A stretch of DNA of 64,000 nucleotides, from positions 51,331,655 to 51,395,654 of the forward strand of contig JAKGHH010000005.1 of assembly GCA_022828595.1 (NCBI GenBank), given 5' to 3'. The notes below the pieces were generated by a model, which saw only the letters and a list, made by a program, of their open reading frames with translations, had not been told where the DNA came from and made no database searches. The stretch's first letter is position 1; each line of letters opens with the position of its first letter. Below are positions 23,259 through 35,060 of the stretch, piece by piece. Source of the DNA: Nelumbo lutea. Lineage: Eukaryota > Streptophyta > Magnoliopsida > Proteales > Nelumbonaceae. The position numbers and the translations under genes are program-made.

Positions 23259-24603
23259 ATGTCCAACCCAGACGGTAGCAGTCGCAACCCACCCCATGAC
23301 GGATATCAGGGGTTCCCAGCTGTTTGGAGAGCAATCGAAGAGCAGCGTACAACCACACGTAACATCGAACGACAGTTGGCAGAGGTGACTGAACAACTGC
23401 AAACCTTGTTACGGGAGGTTGTCCCACGAATCCGGGAAAATCCACAGCAGATCGCAGGAGACGACCACGACAGACCACCTGTCGTTACTGTGTCCCGACG
23501 TCCAGTTCTTGACGACGACAGTGATGACGATTTCGAATTTGGTGGTGCTTCATCTCTTCCCGGCAATGACAGAAACGGTAGAAATTGGCACAATCAAGGT
23601 AATTTCAACCCCCGTAGGAATAATGATGAATTTAAACTCAAGGTAGATATTCCTACTTTTAGTGGAGATCTTGGTATAGAGGGACTTCTGGATTGGATCA
23701 CAGATGTCGATAGGTTCTTTGATTATATGGAAATACCAGAGGAACGAAGGGTAAAATTAGTAGCTTTCCGATTAAAGGGAGGCACATCTGTTTGGTGGGA
23801 ACGGATGAGAGAGACCTGGATGAGAGAAGGAAGGGGTCCTGTTCGAACCTGGAGGCGCATGAAATAATTAATCAAAGGTAGATTTTTACCTCCTAACTAT
23901 GAACAATATATGTTTGAATCTTATCAGAGGTGTGCTCAGGGTTCTCGTAGTGCTAATGAATATACATCTGAATTTTTGAGATTAGCTTAAAGAAATCAAT
24001 TATCTGAAAGTGATAACTAGCAGGCAACCCGTTATCTAAGCGGTTTAAGACCGTCTATCAAAGATAAAATTGGTGTACAGATGGTTCTTAGTGTGCAGGA
24101 AGCAAGGAACCTAACCTTGAAAGCAGAATTAATGTTCCAGGACAAGGCACGCAATGATAATTATCGCCGGTACAGCGGGAGCGACAACAGACCGGCAACT
24201 GTCGACAGGAACAAATCAGTTCCGACAGTACAACCTTCTCACCTGGCAAGTACAAGTAACGCCGGTAAGGCTACTACAGGAGGACATACTCGAGGTAATC
24301 CTTCCAACCCTCCTAAACCCAGTAACCCTTATGCAAGGCCTGCTCCTATTAAATGTTTTAAATGTAATGAGGTTGGACATAGATCCAGTGACTGTCCTAG
24401 GAGGAAGGCAGTTAATATGGTAGAAAGGGAAGAGGAAGAAGATGTTGAGGAAGAAGTATATTGTGGACCTGATGGGGAGGATGAAGAGGGTCCATATGAA
24501 CATGAGGAGTATACTTGTGTGGTAAGAAAATTAATGTTGTCCCAGAAAAATAAGGATACTTCTCAAAGGCATAGATTATTTCGTACCAGATGTACTGTCA
24601 AGT
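23259..24603 (+). pseudogene. gag of the gypsy element, three in-frame stops
   Basis: Structural nucleocapsid polyprotein of the element. The first ATG after the primer-binding site is at 23259 (MSNPDGSSR). The reading frame that appears to start at 23229 begins with GTG inside the PBS and is not a real start. Recognisable parts are the capsid block FRLKGGTSVWWERMRETW, then RFLPPNYEQYMFESYQRC, and the zinc knuckle CFKCNEVGHRSSDC (C-X2-C-X4-H-X4-C) near 24354-24396. Stops occur at 23865-23867, about 23988 and about 24018, while the frame stays open in meaning across them. Near 24600 the sequence continues in a different frame as protease. Confidence 0.9.
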
Positions 24604-27600
24604 GAAAATTATTGACAGTGATAGTCAGGAAAATATTATTTGCAGGGATGTCATCCAACAATTACAGCTGATTCCTGAAAAACATCCCAACCCATACACA
24701 ATTGGGTGGATCAAGGAAGGAGGCGGCGTACGAGTGGAAGAACGCTGCAAGGTACCTTTTTCAATTGGTAAGTACCATGGTGAAGCATATTGTGATATTG
24801 TAGATATGGATGCTTGCCATATTTTGTTAGGGAGGCCTTGGCAATTTGATACAGATGCAAGGCACATGGGTAGGAAGAATACCTATCAACTTGAAAAAGA
24901 AGGTACATGTTATACTTTGTTAACCATAGTAGAAAAAAGTATTACAAATACTCCAAAGGCACATGAGAAAAATTTCCTTACCATCACCCATCATCATGCT
25001 GAATTTGTTAAAAAATGCAAGGATACTCATGAGATACATTTGTTAGTAGTAAAAGGAGAAGATGTTAATGATGAAAATACAATTCCAGCTGAAATACAAG
25101 GACTATTGGATGAATTTAATGATATAGTTTCAGAAGAGTTACCAAATGAAGTCCCACCCATGAGAGAAATACAGTACCATATTGATTTTGTTCCAGGTGC
25201 TAGTCTACCTAACCTCCCACATTACAGGATGAGTCCTAAGGAGAATGAAATTTTATGAGAAAAGGTAGAAGAATTATTGAAAAAGGGACACATTCAAATC
25301 AGCATGAGTCCTTGTGCAATACCTGCCTTATTAACACCTAAGAAGGATGGCAGTTGGAGAATGTGTATCGACAGCAGGGCCATTAACAAGATCACCAGTG
25401 GGTACAAATTTCTCATTCCTAGGTTGGACAACATGCTGGACCAACTAAGCGGAGCTGTAGTTTTCTCAAAAATAGATCTCAAGAGTGGATATCATCAAAT
25501 CAAGATCCGTCCCAGAGATGAATGGAAGACAGCCTTCAAAACTAGAGATGGCTTGTTTGAGTGGTTGGTCATGCCCTTTGGACTAACCAACGCACCCAGC
25601 ACTTTCATGAGGCCGATGAACCAAGTATTGCACCCCTTCATTGGTAAATTTGTGGTAGTCTATTTTGATGATATTTTGATATACAACAAATCTATCACTG
25701 AGCATGTGGGATATATTAGGGAGGTCCTGAAAACATTGAGGGAAAATAAATTATATGCTAATTTGAAGAAATGCATCTTTATGAATGGTAATTTATTATT
25801 CCTGGGATTTATTATAAGCAAGGATAGTGTGAAAGTAGATGAGAAAAAGGTGAAAGCCATTAGGGAGTGGCCGACCCCATCCACTATCACAGATGTTAGG
25901 TGATTTCATGGGTTGGCAACCTTCTATAGGCGTTTTATTAAGAATTTTAGTAGTATCATGGCTCCCATTACTGAATGCTTGAAAAAGGGAAAATTTCAAT
26001 GGGGAGAAGAACAAGAGCAAAGTTTTGCTCTCATAAAAGAAAAGTTATGTACTACTCCTGTTCTTGCCTTACCAGATTTCAATAAATTATTTGAAGTTGA
26101 ATGTGACGCCAGTGGAGTTGGCATAGGGGTTGTATTGTCCCAAGAGAAAAGACTCATTGCTTTCTTTAGTGAAAAATTATGTGAAGCCAGGAGAAAGTGG
26201 TCTATTTATGATAAGGAGTTTTATGTTGTGATAAGAACCTTAAAAACATGGGAACACTATTTAATTGCAAAAGAATTTGTTCTCTATACTGACCACCAGG
26301 CCCTAAAATATCTTAGTGGGTAAAAGCAATTAAGAAGTGATTTACATGCCAGATGTTCTGCTTTCCTAGACAAGTTCCCATATAAAATTGTGTATAAGAC
26401 AGGACAGCAAAATAAAGTGGCTGATGCACTTAGTAGGCGTGTAGCTCTCATCAAGACCCTCAGCGTTGAGATTGTGGGTTTTGAGTGCCTAAAACACTTA
26501 TATGCCCAAGATGAAGACTTCCAACAGGTATGGGAGAAATGTGTGAATAAGCAGTCAGCAGAAGACTTCTTTATTTATGACGGGTTCCTTATGAAAGGGG
26601 AACAACTGTGTATCCCTTGCACCTCTCTCCGCGAAAAGATCATCAGGGATTTGCATGGGGGTGGACTAGCAAGACACTTGGGAAATGACAAAACAATATA
26701 AGCTGTTAAGGGGCGATATTACTGGCCGAAATTGAGAAGGGACGTGTCTACCATCGTAAGCAGGTGCTATGTTTGTCAGACAACTAAGGGACAAACCTAG
26801 AACACATGTCTCTACATGCCCCTACCCGTTCCTACTACTATATGGGAAGACTTGTCCATGGATTTTGTGCTAGGCTTGCCAAAGACCTAGAGGAACATGG
26901 ACTCCGTCTTCGTGGTGGTTGATAGGTTCTCAAAAATGGCTCATTTCCTCCCATGCAAGAAAACAGTAGATGCATCCGCAACAACCAAATTATTTTTCAG
27001 GGAGATTGTTCGCTTACATGGGGTACCCAAGACCATCACTTCAGATCGTGACACACAGTTCCTCAGTCACTTTTGGATGACCCTGTGGAGGTTGTTTGAT
27101 TCATCACTTAATTTCAGCAGTACAACCCATCTGCAGATAGATGGACAAACAGAAGTGGTAAATCGAACCTTAGGGAATTTAATTCGCAGCATATGCCGGG
27201 AACGGCCGAAACAGTGGGACTTCGCCATAGCCCAGGTTGAGTTCGCCTATAACAATGCAGTGCATAGTTCTACAGGTAGATCCCCATTCTCCATCGTGTA
27301 CATGAAGGTCCCTAACCATGCGCTGGATTTAGTGAAACTACCCAAGGTACCCAGCACCAGTATCTCAACATAGCAGATGGCAGAACAAATCCAGTCCGTC
27401 CAAGACACCGTGAAGCAGAAGCTAGAGCAATCCAACGCCAAGTACAAGATGGCCGCAAACAAACACCGTCGACCTCAAGTGTTTGATGTAGGTGATGAGG
27501 TTATGGTCTTCTTAAGGAAGGAAAGAATTCCCGTAGGTGCCTACAACAAGTTGAAGCCTCGGAAGTATGGTTCATACAAGATCCTGAAGAAGATTAATGA

Positions 27601-27796
27601 TAATGCCTATATAGTGGACCTACCAGATCATATGGGTATATCCAAGACCTTCAACGTTGTTGACCTTCACCGGTACCTGCCAGAGATAACACTTGCCTAT
27701 CATCGTCACGACTCGGGGTCGAGTTCTCCTAAGTGGGGGAGAATGAGGGAGGCCCATCCCAAGGCCCATCTCACCCCTAGGGGCAGCAGCTCTTAG
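24590..27796 (+). pseudogene. pol of the gypsy element: protease, RT, RNase H, integrase
   Basis: One continuous frame encodes the enzymes, in order. Protease has IDSDSQEN where retropepsins have D-(S/T)-G, so the catalytic glycine is replaced. RT is at about 25277-25900 ([23 protein letters not shown], intact YFDD). RNase H is at about 26090-26420 ([34 protein letters not shown]). Integrase has its H-H-C-C finger at about 26630-26790 and core residues in [17 protein letters not shown] and DGQTEVVNR. The C-terminus ends in [11 protein letters not shown]. Stops lie at 25256, 25901, 26321, 26699, about 26798, about 26888 and 27371. Most sit where glutamine or arginine is usual in the family, as expected from C-to-T decay. 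The frame differs from gag. Confidence 0.93.
27731..27743 (+). other. Polypurine tract of the gypsy element
   Basis: AAGTGGGGGAGAA lies immediately before TGAGGGAGG, the start of the 3' LTR. This is the expected plus-strand primer site. Confidence 0.85.
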
Positions 27797-28317
27797 GATA
27801 AGGTCAAGAGTCCAAGATAAGTCAAGAAAGGATAATTCAAGATCCATCAAGACTTAATCCAAGACTCCAAGACTTATCAAGAATCCAAGATTATCAAGAC
27901 TCTTCCAAGATTAGCAAGAACTCAAGACTCCAATCAAGATCCAACAAAGAATCCAAGAAGCATCAAGAAATCCAAGACTCCCAGATTCATGCATAAGGAG
28001 AGCCAGGGAGATCGGACGATGGAAGATCAAGCCCAAGAAATCCAAGAGGGTTCAACCTTATCAAGACAGCCCAAGAGGATCAAGATCAAGATCAAGATTC
28101 ATGTTCTTTCCTAGTCCTTTTATTATAAATACTGCTATTTTCCCAAAGTTATTAATCAATTCATACTTTAGATTTTCAGAATTTCTTCAAGTTCTCTTCT
28201 TCCTATTTTCGCCACCTTTTATCTCTCCTAGAGAAATCGGTGTTTTCCGCTAGGTGCTAGCGAACGCCCGGTGCTTGCATAGCCAGGTTCGATTCTCATT
28301 GCTTCCACACTGCGTCA
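27744..28317 (+). repeat. 3' LTR of the gypsy element
   Basis: It starts TGAGGGAGGCCCATCCC and ends ACTGCGTCA, 574 bp with TG...CA ends. TATA-like TATTATAAATACT follows CCTTTT directly, because a 15-base segment present in the 5' LTR is missing. It is followed by TATTC, the probable target duplication. Confidence 0.92.
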
Positions 28318-30821
28318 TATTCAAACACCCCCCAAAATGGAGGTTGTTGTACAGAAATTGCACTTAGTGATATTTCAATTTTTCAGCAACATAATTAGTG
28401 CTCAAGAAGAGGAAACAACAAATTGCTACTTAAATGGTCTCTATTCACATGGAAAATTGTCCAAGCAATTGACTAGAAAAAGTGGGTCTTTACCATTATG
28501 GTGTTGTGTGTTTATTGTGATTCTATTTTAGTGATACATCAACATCACATAAGCGTTGATGCATATATCTTATTTATTAGGCTAATTAAGTACAAACGTT
28601 TTGTACTTTTCTTATCTCGAATCATTTGAAACTCTTTTTAGAGGAAACATCATTTTGATATTTTTATTATTGTGTTTTCATTTTGCCTATGTGATGCTTA
28701 ATGGTGCCTAAAGATGCATGCTTATATGTAATAAAATACAATAAATAATTGTTCCATCACACTTCATGTCCATAATGTTTCTTTTTTTTTTCGATTTATA
28801 ATGTATAAATGCAATGAACACAAATGATACCAAACATTGCCAAAGAAGCCTTCACAGTAATATGTCTAGTCTAGATCTGACTTAAAATTGGGACTAACCC
28901 AATTAGTCTAAGTCTACATTTTCTTAATTAAAAAGAAAGAAATCAAGGGAAAACATAAAGACTTTCTTTTTGAGCACATGGTTTTGGCAGGAGTGAGGGA
29001 CTGCTGGGTTGGATGTAGTAGTGGTGCAAGTGGGGTTGCCCAATTTGAAGAATTTCAACCACATTGAGCTCAGGTTCATGCTTGGGCCCATTGACAATTC
29101 AACAAATTCCTAACCCAAGTTGCATCTAGTTGAAACTAGCCACATGAATAGAAACTGATATTGGGGCTGCATAGTGCAGCAGAGCACTTCCAAAGTCCAA
29201 ACCACCACTTAAACTACCCTTTTGAAAAACTCTGGTTACCCAATTATCTTTGCTAGATAACTAGTCTACCCCTTCCTATAACTAGTAAACGTGTACGTGC
29301 ATTTGCACGTGGCAGTATCTCTAAGACGAATCTGTTTATAATTCATGGGCAGTTTCTGAACAGTTATAACTTATAAGTGGGTAGTTTATGAACAGTTATA
29401 AGTGGGCAGATTTTGAAATGAGAGTAAATGACATATATGCCCTCTTTATGCCCGTTGTGTGCTTAGAGAAGAGGGGTAGAAAATGTCCAATGAAAATTCC
29501 AGAAAAAATGAGAATTTGCTCTTTTATAAGTAGTATAAATATAGATATATTGATTTTTGAAGTATTTTTATCTTTTATCAATTAAAATAATTTTGGTATA
29601 ACTTGAAAATCCAAATGCAATAGAATTCTATTGAAATAACTTATGAAATTTATCAAAATAATTATAAATTTTGACAATTATCAATTACAGTTTTAGTGTT
29701 TTCTTTCTCTAATAGAGAAAGCTGCCAAGGAAAAACCATTGCTTATATTATAAAAAAATTCAACTCATTTCATAATTAAGTATATACATACATACATACA
29801 TACCTACATACACACACATACATATATATATACACACTATGGTTAATATTTAGTGAAATATAGAAAAAAAATACATGAAAATACTCAATATCTCCAAATT
29901 AAACTATTGGACTCCTTCATGATTTTAACTACTCACCGTGTAAAGAATTTGCTCTAAATCGAATTAAAGTGTTTGTCAATATATGATTTTATTTATTTTT
30001 AAACGAAAACAACTGCAATATAAATAAAATCATATATTGGCAATGGATTGTAGAAGCAAAAGGCGTGAAGTAAGGCTCTTGCAGGTCGGTGGCTTCTATT
30101 GATAGTGTTCTTAAAACTGAGCTGGAAAGAGAATCGCTTTTTTATATGTGTGACATATCAGCAGATCAATAAATTGGGTCAAATAGGACAACTTATGATG
30201 TCATAATTAAATAATAAAAATAAAAGATATAAACATAAATACTACAAAAAAAATATAATAAATTAAATATGATTAATCATTATATTATATACATGTTAAA
30301 TAAAATAATTATTTTTAATAATAATGAAATGCATAAAATACAAAAAACAAAAAAACAAAAAATGAGAATCAAAGGAACCAAATGTGAAATCAAAATCACT
30401 GCTTGCTGGCTTATGAATTTTGTCCGTTTGTCTTACAAAAATAAATAAATAACAAAACCTAACTTCAAACTTTACAAGAGTTGTCAAATCCAAAGCATAG
30501 AGTAGTGCACACCATGAGTTTGTCGAAACAAAGTAACCAACTGTAACCGAGAAAATACAAAAAGAAAACAATTTTCTAGTTTTAGACCACACGTGCTAAA
30601 AGATGTGGTAAAAAGTTGTACTGCATATTAGTCTATTTTCTTGGATTTTCTTATTACTTTTTCCACGATTAAAAAAAGAAAAAAGAAACCCAAGAAAAAA
30701 AAATGCTGCGCTGTATATTGGGTCAGCTGGATAAGTCAACCTCTTTAATGTACCCTTCTAAGTTCTCAGTCCCGTCCAGATTCTTTGGACTGAAATTCCA
30801 AAGTCCTAACCACCTCAAAGG
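28318..30821. other. Intergenic DNA, no gene recognised
   Basis: AT-rich with short frames only. A tetranucleotide (CATA)-type run lies at about 29788-29830. Nothing else could be classified. Confidence 0.5.
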
Positions 30822-31346
30822 TAGGGCTGTTCATAATAACACCCAACCCGATTAAACTGATCAACCTGGACCGACCCAACTTAAGTCGGTTGAGTTTTCT
30901 TCAACATCCGTGGATTTCGGGTTATAAAAAATCATAAATCAATGATTTGGTTCGGATTTGATTTTCATGTGTGAAAATCGAAACTGAACCGATTTAATAG
31001 TTAGTTCCTATTTAGTAGTTACAATCTACTTAGTTCCTACTTAACTAAGTTGTTTTTCAAACTTTGCTCATTTCACAACTGGATCTATGGATGGGCCACA
31101 AAACATTAAGAAAATGTTGGTTTCCTTTAGGAATGTAGAGATAGAAATGAACACTTGAACAACAACTAAGTCACCACTAAATAGAGCTGAAACCGATCCA
31201 AATTGACCAAAACCGATTCAAATCGATTAGGTCGGTTTTGCTTAACACAGGGTCAGTTTTGGTTTCAATTTCAAGTAACCCGACCAGGTCGGGTCAGTTG
31301 GAAAAACATCAGTAAACCGATCCAACCCGACCCGTGAACTGCCCTA
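30822..31346. mobile_element. hAT-like MITE, 525 bp, perfect 8-bp target-site duplication
   Basis: It starts TAGGGCTGTTCA and ends TGAACTGCCCTA (reverse complement TAGGGCAGTTCA). Identical CTCAAAGG copies flank it at 30814-30821 and 31347-31354. The interior consists of CCGACCC / GGTCGGTTT-type words and poor inverted symmetry, with no ORF. The perfect duplication suggests a comparatively recent insertion. Confidence 0.93.
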
Positions 31347-34081
31347 CTCAAAGGTTCAATATGCTCGTTAATTACTAGGGCATGAATGAAAACAATAACC
31401 AATCACTGATATGGCATCAAAGTTCATATTATCAGAGTTTATTTGATTAAATAACTTATTATTAGATCTTCATAATTCTTATTATAATTAATTAAATTTC
31501 ATACAAGGTATAGGTGCGTTTTACATTGTTTATACTTCAAGTCCAATGGATCGTGAGAGGGATGAGTTCAAATCAGCTCCCTACAATGTTGTCATGTATT
31601 GGAAACATATGATAATACCAAGAATGATGATGTCATCATTGGAAGATGTTCTCAATACGCAGTGGGAATGTGCTGTGGGACTTTGTGAGGGGCTGATTTG
31701 GTCTTGTGAGGGATGTATTAGAGAATAATAACCTATTCAGTAACCTCACCTAATAGTTTATATTTGTTCAAATTGGATTTCCTGTCAATTACTCTCTACC
31801 CATACTCTATCTCCTTGAATTGCAGCCACACATTGCCATCTTGTATTGTGAGATGTGTGACAGGTAGAGAAAGTGAGCAAGAAATTTGGGTTCATATTTG
31901 CCACCTTTATAGCTGAATTAGGTGTTTGGCAATGAATATGGTTTCTCTTTTTGAACATTTTGGGTGTTTGATACAGTGGTATTGTATTGTTGTTGTATTT
32001 TGGATTAATTAATATAATTTTGTGAATGTTTTAAAAAAGGGTTTGTGTTAATCAATAGGGGTGAAGCCGGGATATTTTTATTTGAGAGCCAAAAGCCAAT
32101 GAACATGGACTAGAGGGGCCAAGAGTTAATAAATATGAAGACAACGCAACACCATTATACCAAACACCCCCATAATCAACATTTGTAAAGGCAATAGTCC
32201 AATTTATCCAGGGCAGCCATCATCAACAGATCTAGGTCAACTGGGTCAGTATGAAACCAGCCATGTCAAATGGGTCCTTCCAATTGTTATGCACTGATCC
32301 TTATCACCCACTTAATTCAGGCAACCTTGCCAGCTAGAGAATAGAAACTGCTTCTCTTATCCTTTTTATTCTTTCTCCATGATGCCCATATGGGTTTGGG
32401 AAGAAAGGACATGGCAATTTCTTACCAAACAGGGAAGGTAAATATGCAGATTCCAATACCAACGGAATTTAGGGATTCATTGATCTGTCACATCCAAACA
32501 GACCTTATGCATGAGCATTCTTCCACTTTGTGGAATGCATTATATATTTAGATTACTTTCATGCGCCCCTTCATGAAACCATGAGCTTCAACTTGAGTCT
32601 TGACTACTCATTAATCATAATTCATTCAACAAACACTGAGATTTGTCAAACAAACACTTAAAACTCCAAAAACCCACCAACCTCTCTATCAGCTCCTAAT
32701 CATAAGATGGGACATCTCTCCCCCATGAAAAAACAAAGTAAAAAAACCCACCAAAACTCAACCACATAAGCCACATTCCTGCCACAAGCTGATGATCGAT
32801 CACCATGGATAATGGCACTGATCTGTCTAAGTCTAACCCACTCTTGTTAACTTAACCTAGCTAGGTGGCTTACTAGGTTGGTAGATAAAAAGAAATCCAA
32901 AAGTTACCATTTTAATAATTTTAAAGTGTATTTCAAATCATTTCTACAGGAAATTGAAGAGAAGAAAAAAAGTTAAATTCTCACGTCAAACCACTCAATG
33001 AATTTCCAATAAGAGAAGTTTGAGTAACACAAAAGGTTAAAATTAGAGGCATCCCAGCAGGTCTATCACGGCTGCTAATACCCTAGGATAAGTTGGAAGT
33101 GTGCACTATTGTTCATGATGGATGGATGCAACAAAAGATGTCAAATGTGTAACACCCAATGCTTGTTATAAAAGTGACCCACTAAGTTGAGGATACAATA
33201 ATTGCCCCTTAGTCGGCATATTTGCGCTTATGGGATCATCCCATGCTCAATTGTACTATTTTGATTGATATGGAAATGGAATTTTGGTGCAAATGGGTCT
33301 GATCTGAATATGCCAAAGCCAAATGATTTTCTTTCAAATTCAATCTTGTTTTTAAGAGGTTGAATGATGGGGTTTGGTTATCTTTCATATCTTTGCTACT
33401 GTAATTAGATCAGAGTTAGGTTTGGGCAGGAAAATTCCAACCAGATTCAATCCAGTTATCAACTGGTATCCATCGTCAGTCTAATCCCTAAGTAGGGTTT
33501 TTGGATAAATCAGATGGATCAACAGAAAATGGCAAAATTAAGCCAAACTAATCATTTATCCGGTCTCAAGTACCAGGCAGGTTGGCTAAGCATTGACACC
33601 TTTTTTTAACAACTAGTACATTCAATTCAATTATTGCATATTGGACGAGTCTGTTCAATTTACGACATTCTCTTATGACTGATTATCATTTTGTCATCCT
33701 AATGCTCCAACAACACATCAATTTGGAGATGTCTAGATGCTCTACTTTGGTTCATTATGCCTAGCTTTTGTTCCAAATTAAGCACCTTTATTCTTTATTC
33801 TTATGAGATTAAAGCAAAGATAATTACAATCGACCATCCAAATCAATTTAGTTCTCTCTCTATCATCTTACGTATTATACATAGTTAAATTTCTGATAAA
33901 AGTCTATTTGGGAAGAGTGCAAATACAAATGTTTGATTCATAATAATGCAAAGTTGGTTTAGTTTTGCGAGGATGATTTTATATTCTTACTAAAGTAACT
34001 AAACGATTTTTATTTGCAATGGATATAAATATGAATTTCAAGACTAGAATCCACATTTTTTACATTGATCAACGTAAAAGT
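31347..34081. other. Intergenic DNA, no gene recognised
   Basis: Short open frames only. GGTGTTTGGCAATG at about 31921 and ACCAAACACCCCC at about 32155 are inverted and may bound a small Tourist-like element, but no clear duplication flanks them. Confidence 0.45.
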
Positions 34082-34341
34082 CATGGTTTTCAAAATCAGA
34101 CTTGACCGGACAGTTAGATCGGAAAAACCGGGAATTAGTCAGGTGATCGGTTCTGTTTTTCCTCAAAATTGGATTTTTTTCCAAAAACCGTGTTAATAAA
34201 CCGCTGACCCAGGTGGTTAACCGTTCGAACTGTTCGAACCATTTTGATCGTTTTTTTAGTCAGAATTGAATGATTGAACCGTTTGATCCGAGAATCGGAC
34301 CCCCAACTAGTTCATTCTCCGGGTCGGTTTTAAAAACCTTG
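34082..34341. mobile_element. MITE of the CA(A/T)(G/T)GTTTT family, 260 bp, perfect 8-bp duplication
   Basis: The ends CATGGTTTTCAAAATCAG and, reverse-complemented, CAAGGTTTTTAAAACCGACC are inverted. GTAAAAGT flanks both sides (34074-34081 and 34342-34349). The size equals that of the copy at 44731-44990, so 260 bp appears to be the basic form of the family. Confidence 0.92.
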
Positions 34342-34433
34342 GTAAAAGTTTTAGCATCTTTTTATGGATGAAAATGCATGTAAATTCTTGAAATTTATAA
34401 TTACTGTTATTTTTAATATACAAATGTATTTAA

Positions 34434-35060
34434 TGAGGGGTAATTTGGTCATTCGAATAATATCACAACACGTGGCATCCAGGTGACACCTCGGCACTGA
34501 GTAAGCAAATCACCCTGGCAGGTCGACTAGTCCCACCTCGCCTAAGACCGACCTAAAGTACCTTGGCTTGACCAAGCTAAAGGACCTTCGTATAAGGAGC
34601 GACCTCCTTTGGGGGCGGTCACTAAGTAGGGTACAAATGGCGACCTACATAGCATGCTTGCCGACCTATTACATAGATTTGTTATCAAGACTGAGTTCTC
34701 CGGAGTGATAATGCTTTTCCATTAAGCTGGCCTACCTGCATCACCCGCATCTGAGTTGACCGGACAGACTTTAGCTCTTTGCACAGATTACGTAATCGAT
34801 GGAGATATTCTCTCCCAACTTAGCGGAAACGGCTCTCTGGGAATCTCAAACCCATTACAAAAGGTTTTAATCCATTACACCTATATAAGGGCATCCTTCT
34901 CCTAAGAGAAGGTATGCATGATTTAGTTCTCACACTCTCTAAACTCCTAAAGCATTCTAATTCTCTCTAAAAAACTCCCAAATCGCTGACTTAAGCATCG
35001 GAGTGCCCTCTTCGGGTAAAACAACCCGGGCACTCTAATATTGCTCTCTTGCAAAACAAC
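34434..35060 (+). repeat. LTR or LTR fragment of a Tat-lineage gypsy element
   Basis: GC-richer than its surroundings. It contains a TATA-like CTATATAAGGGCATCC near 34881 and, about 110 bases later, CTGACTTAAGCATCGGAGTG, a wording I recognise from the R region of plant Tat-group LTRs. No coding region adjoins, so it is a solo LTR or a fragment. Exact ends are uncertain, because no target duplication was found. It may belong to the same lineage as the element at 57.5 kb. Confidence 0.6.

Larger units (their letters stand above)
22665..28317 (+). mobile_element. Full-length Ty3/gypsy chromovirus-like element, inactive
   Basis: The element has two homologous LTRs, an initiator tRNA-Met primer-binding site, gag with a zinc knuckle, pol in the order PR-RT-RNase H-IN, and a polypurine tract: the gypsy order. 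The gag and RT sequences resemble CRM/Reina-type chromoviruses, but I see no clear chromodomain after integrase. The 3' flank TATTC and the 5' flank TATT are consistent with a 5-bp target duplication whose last base was lost together with the first seven bases of the 5' LTR. At least ten in-frame stops and one frame change make it non-functional. Confidence 0.93.

Noticed and set aside
31862..31886. Resemblance to miR156 (GACAGGTAGAGAAAGTGAGCA)
   Set aside because: It differs from miR156 in the core, and no matching star strand or long stem was found nearby.
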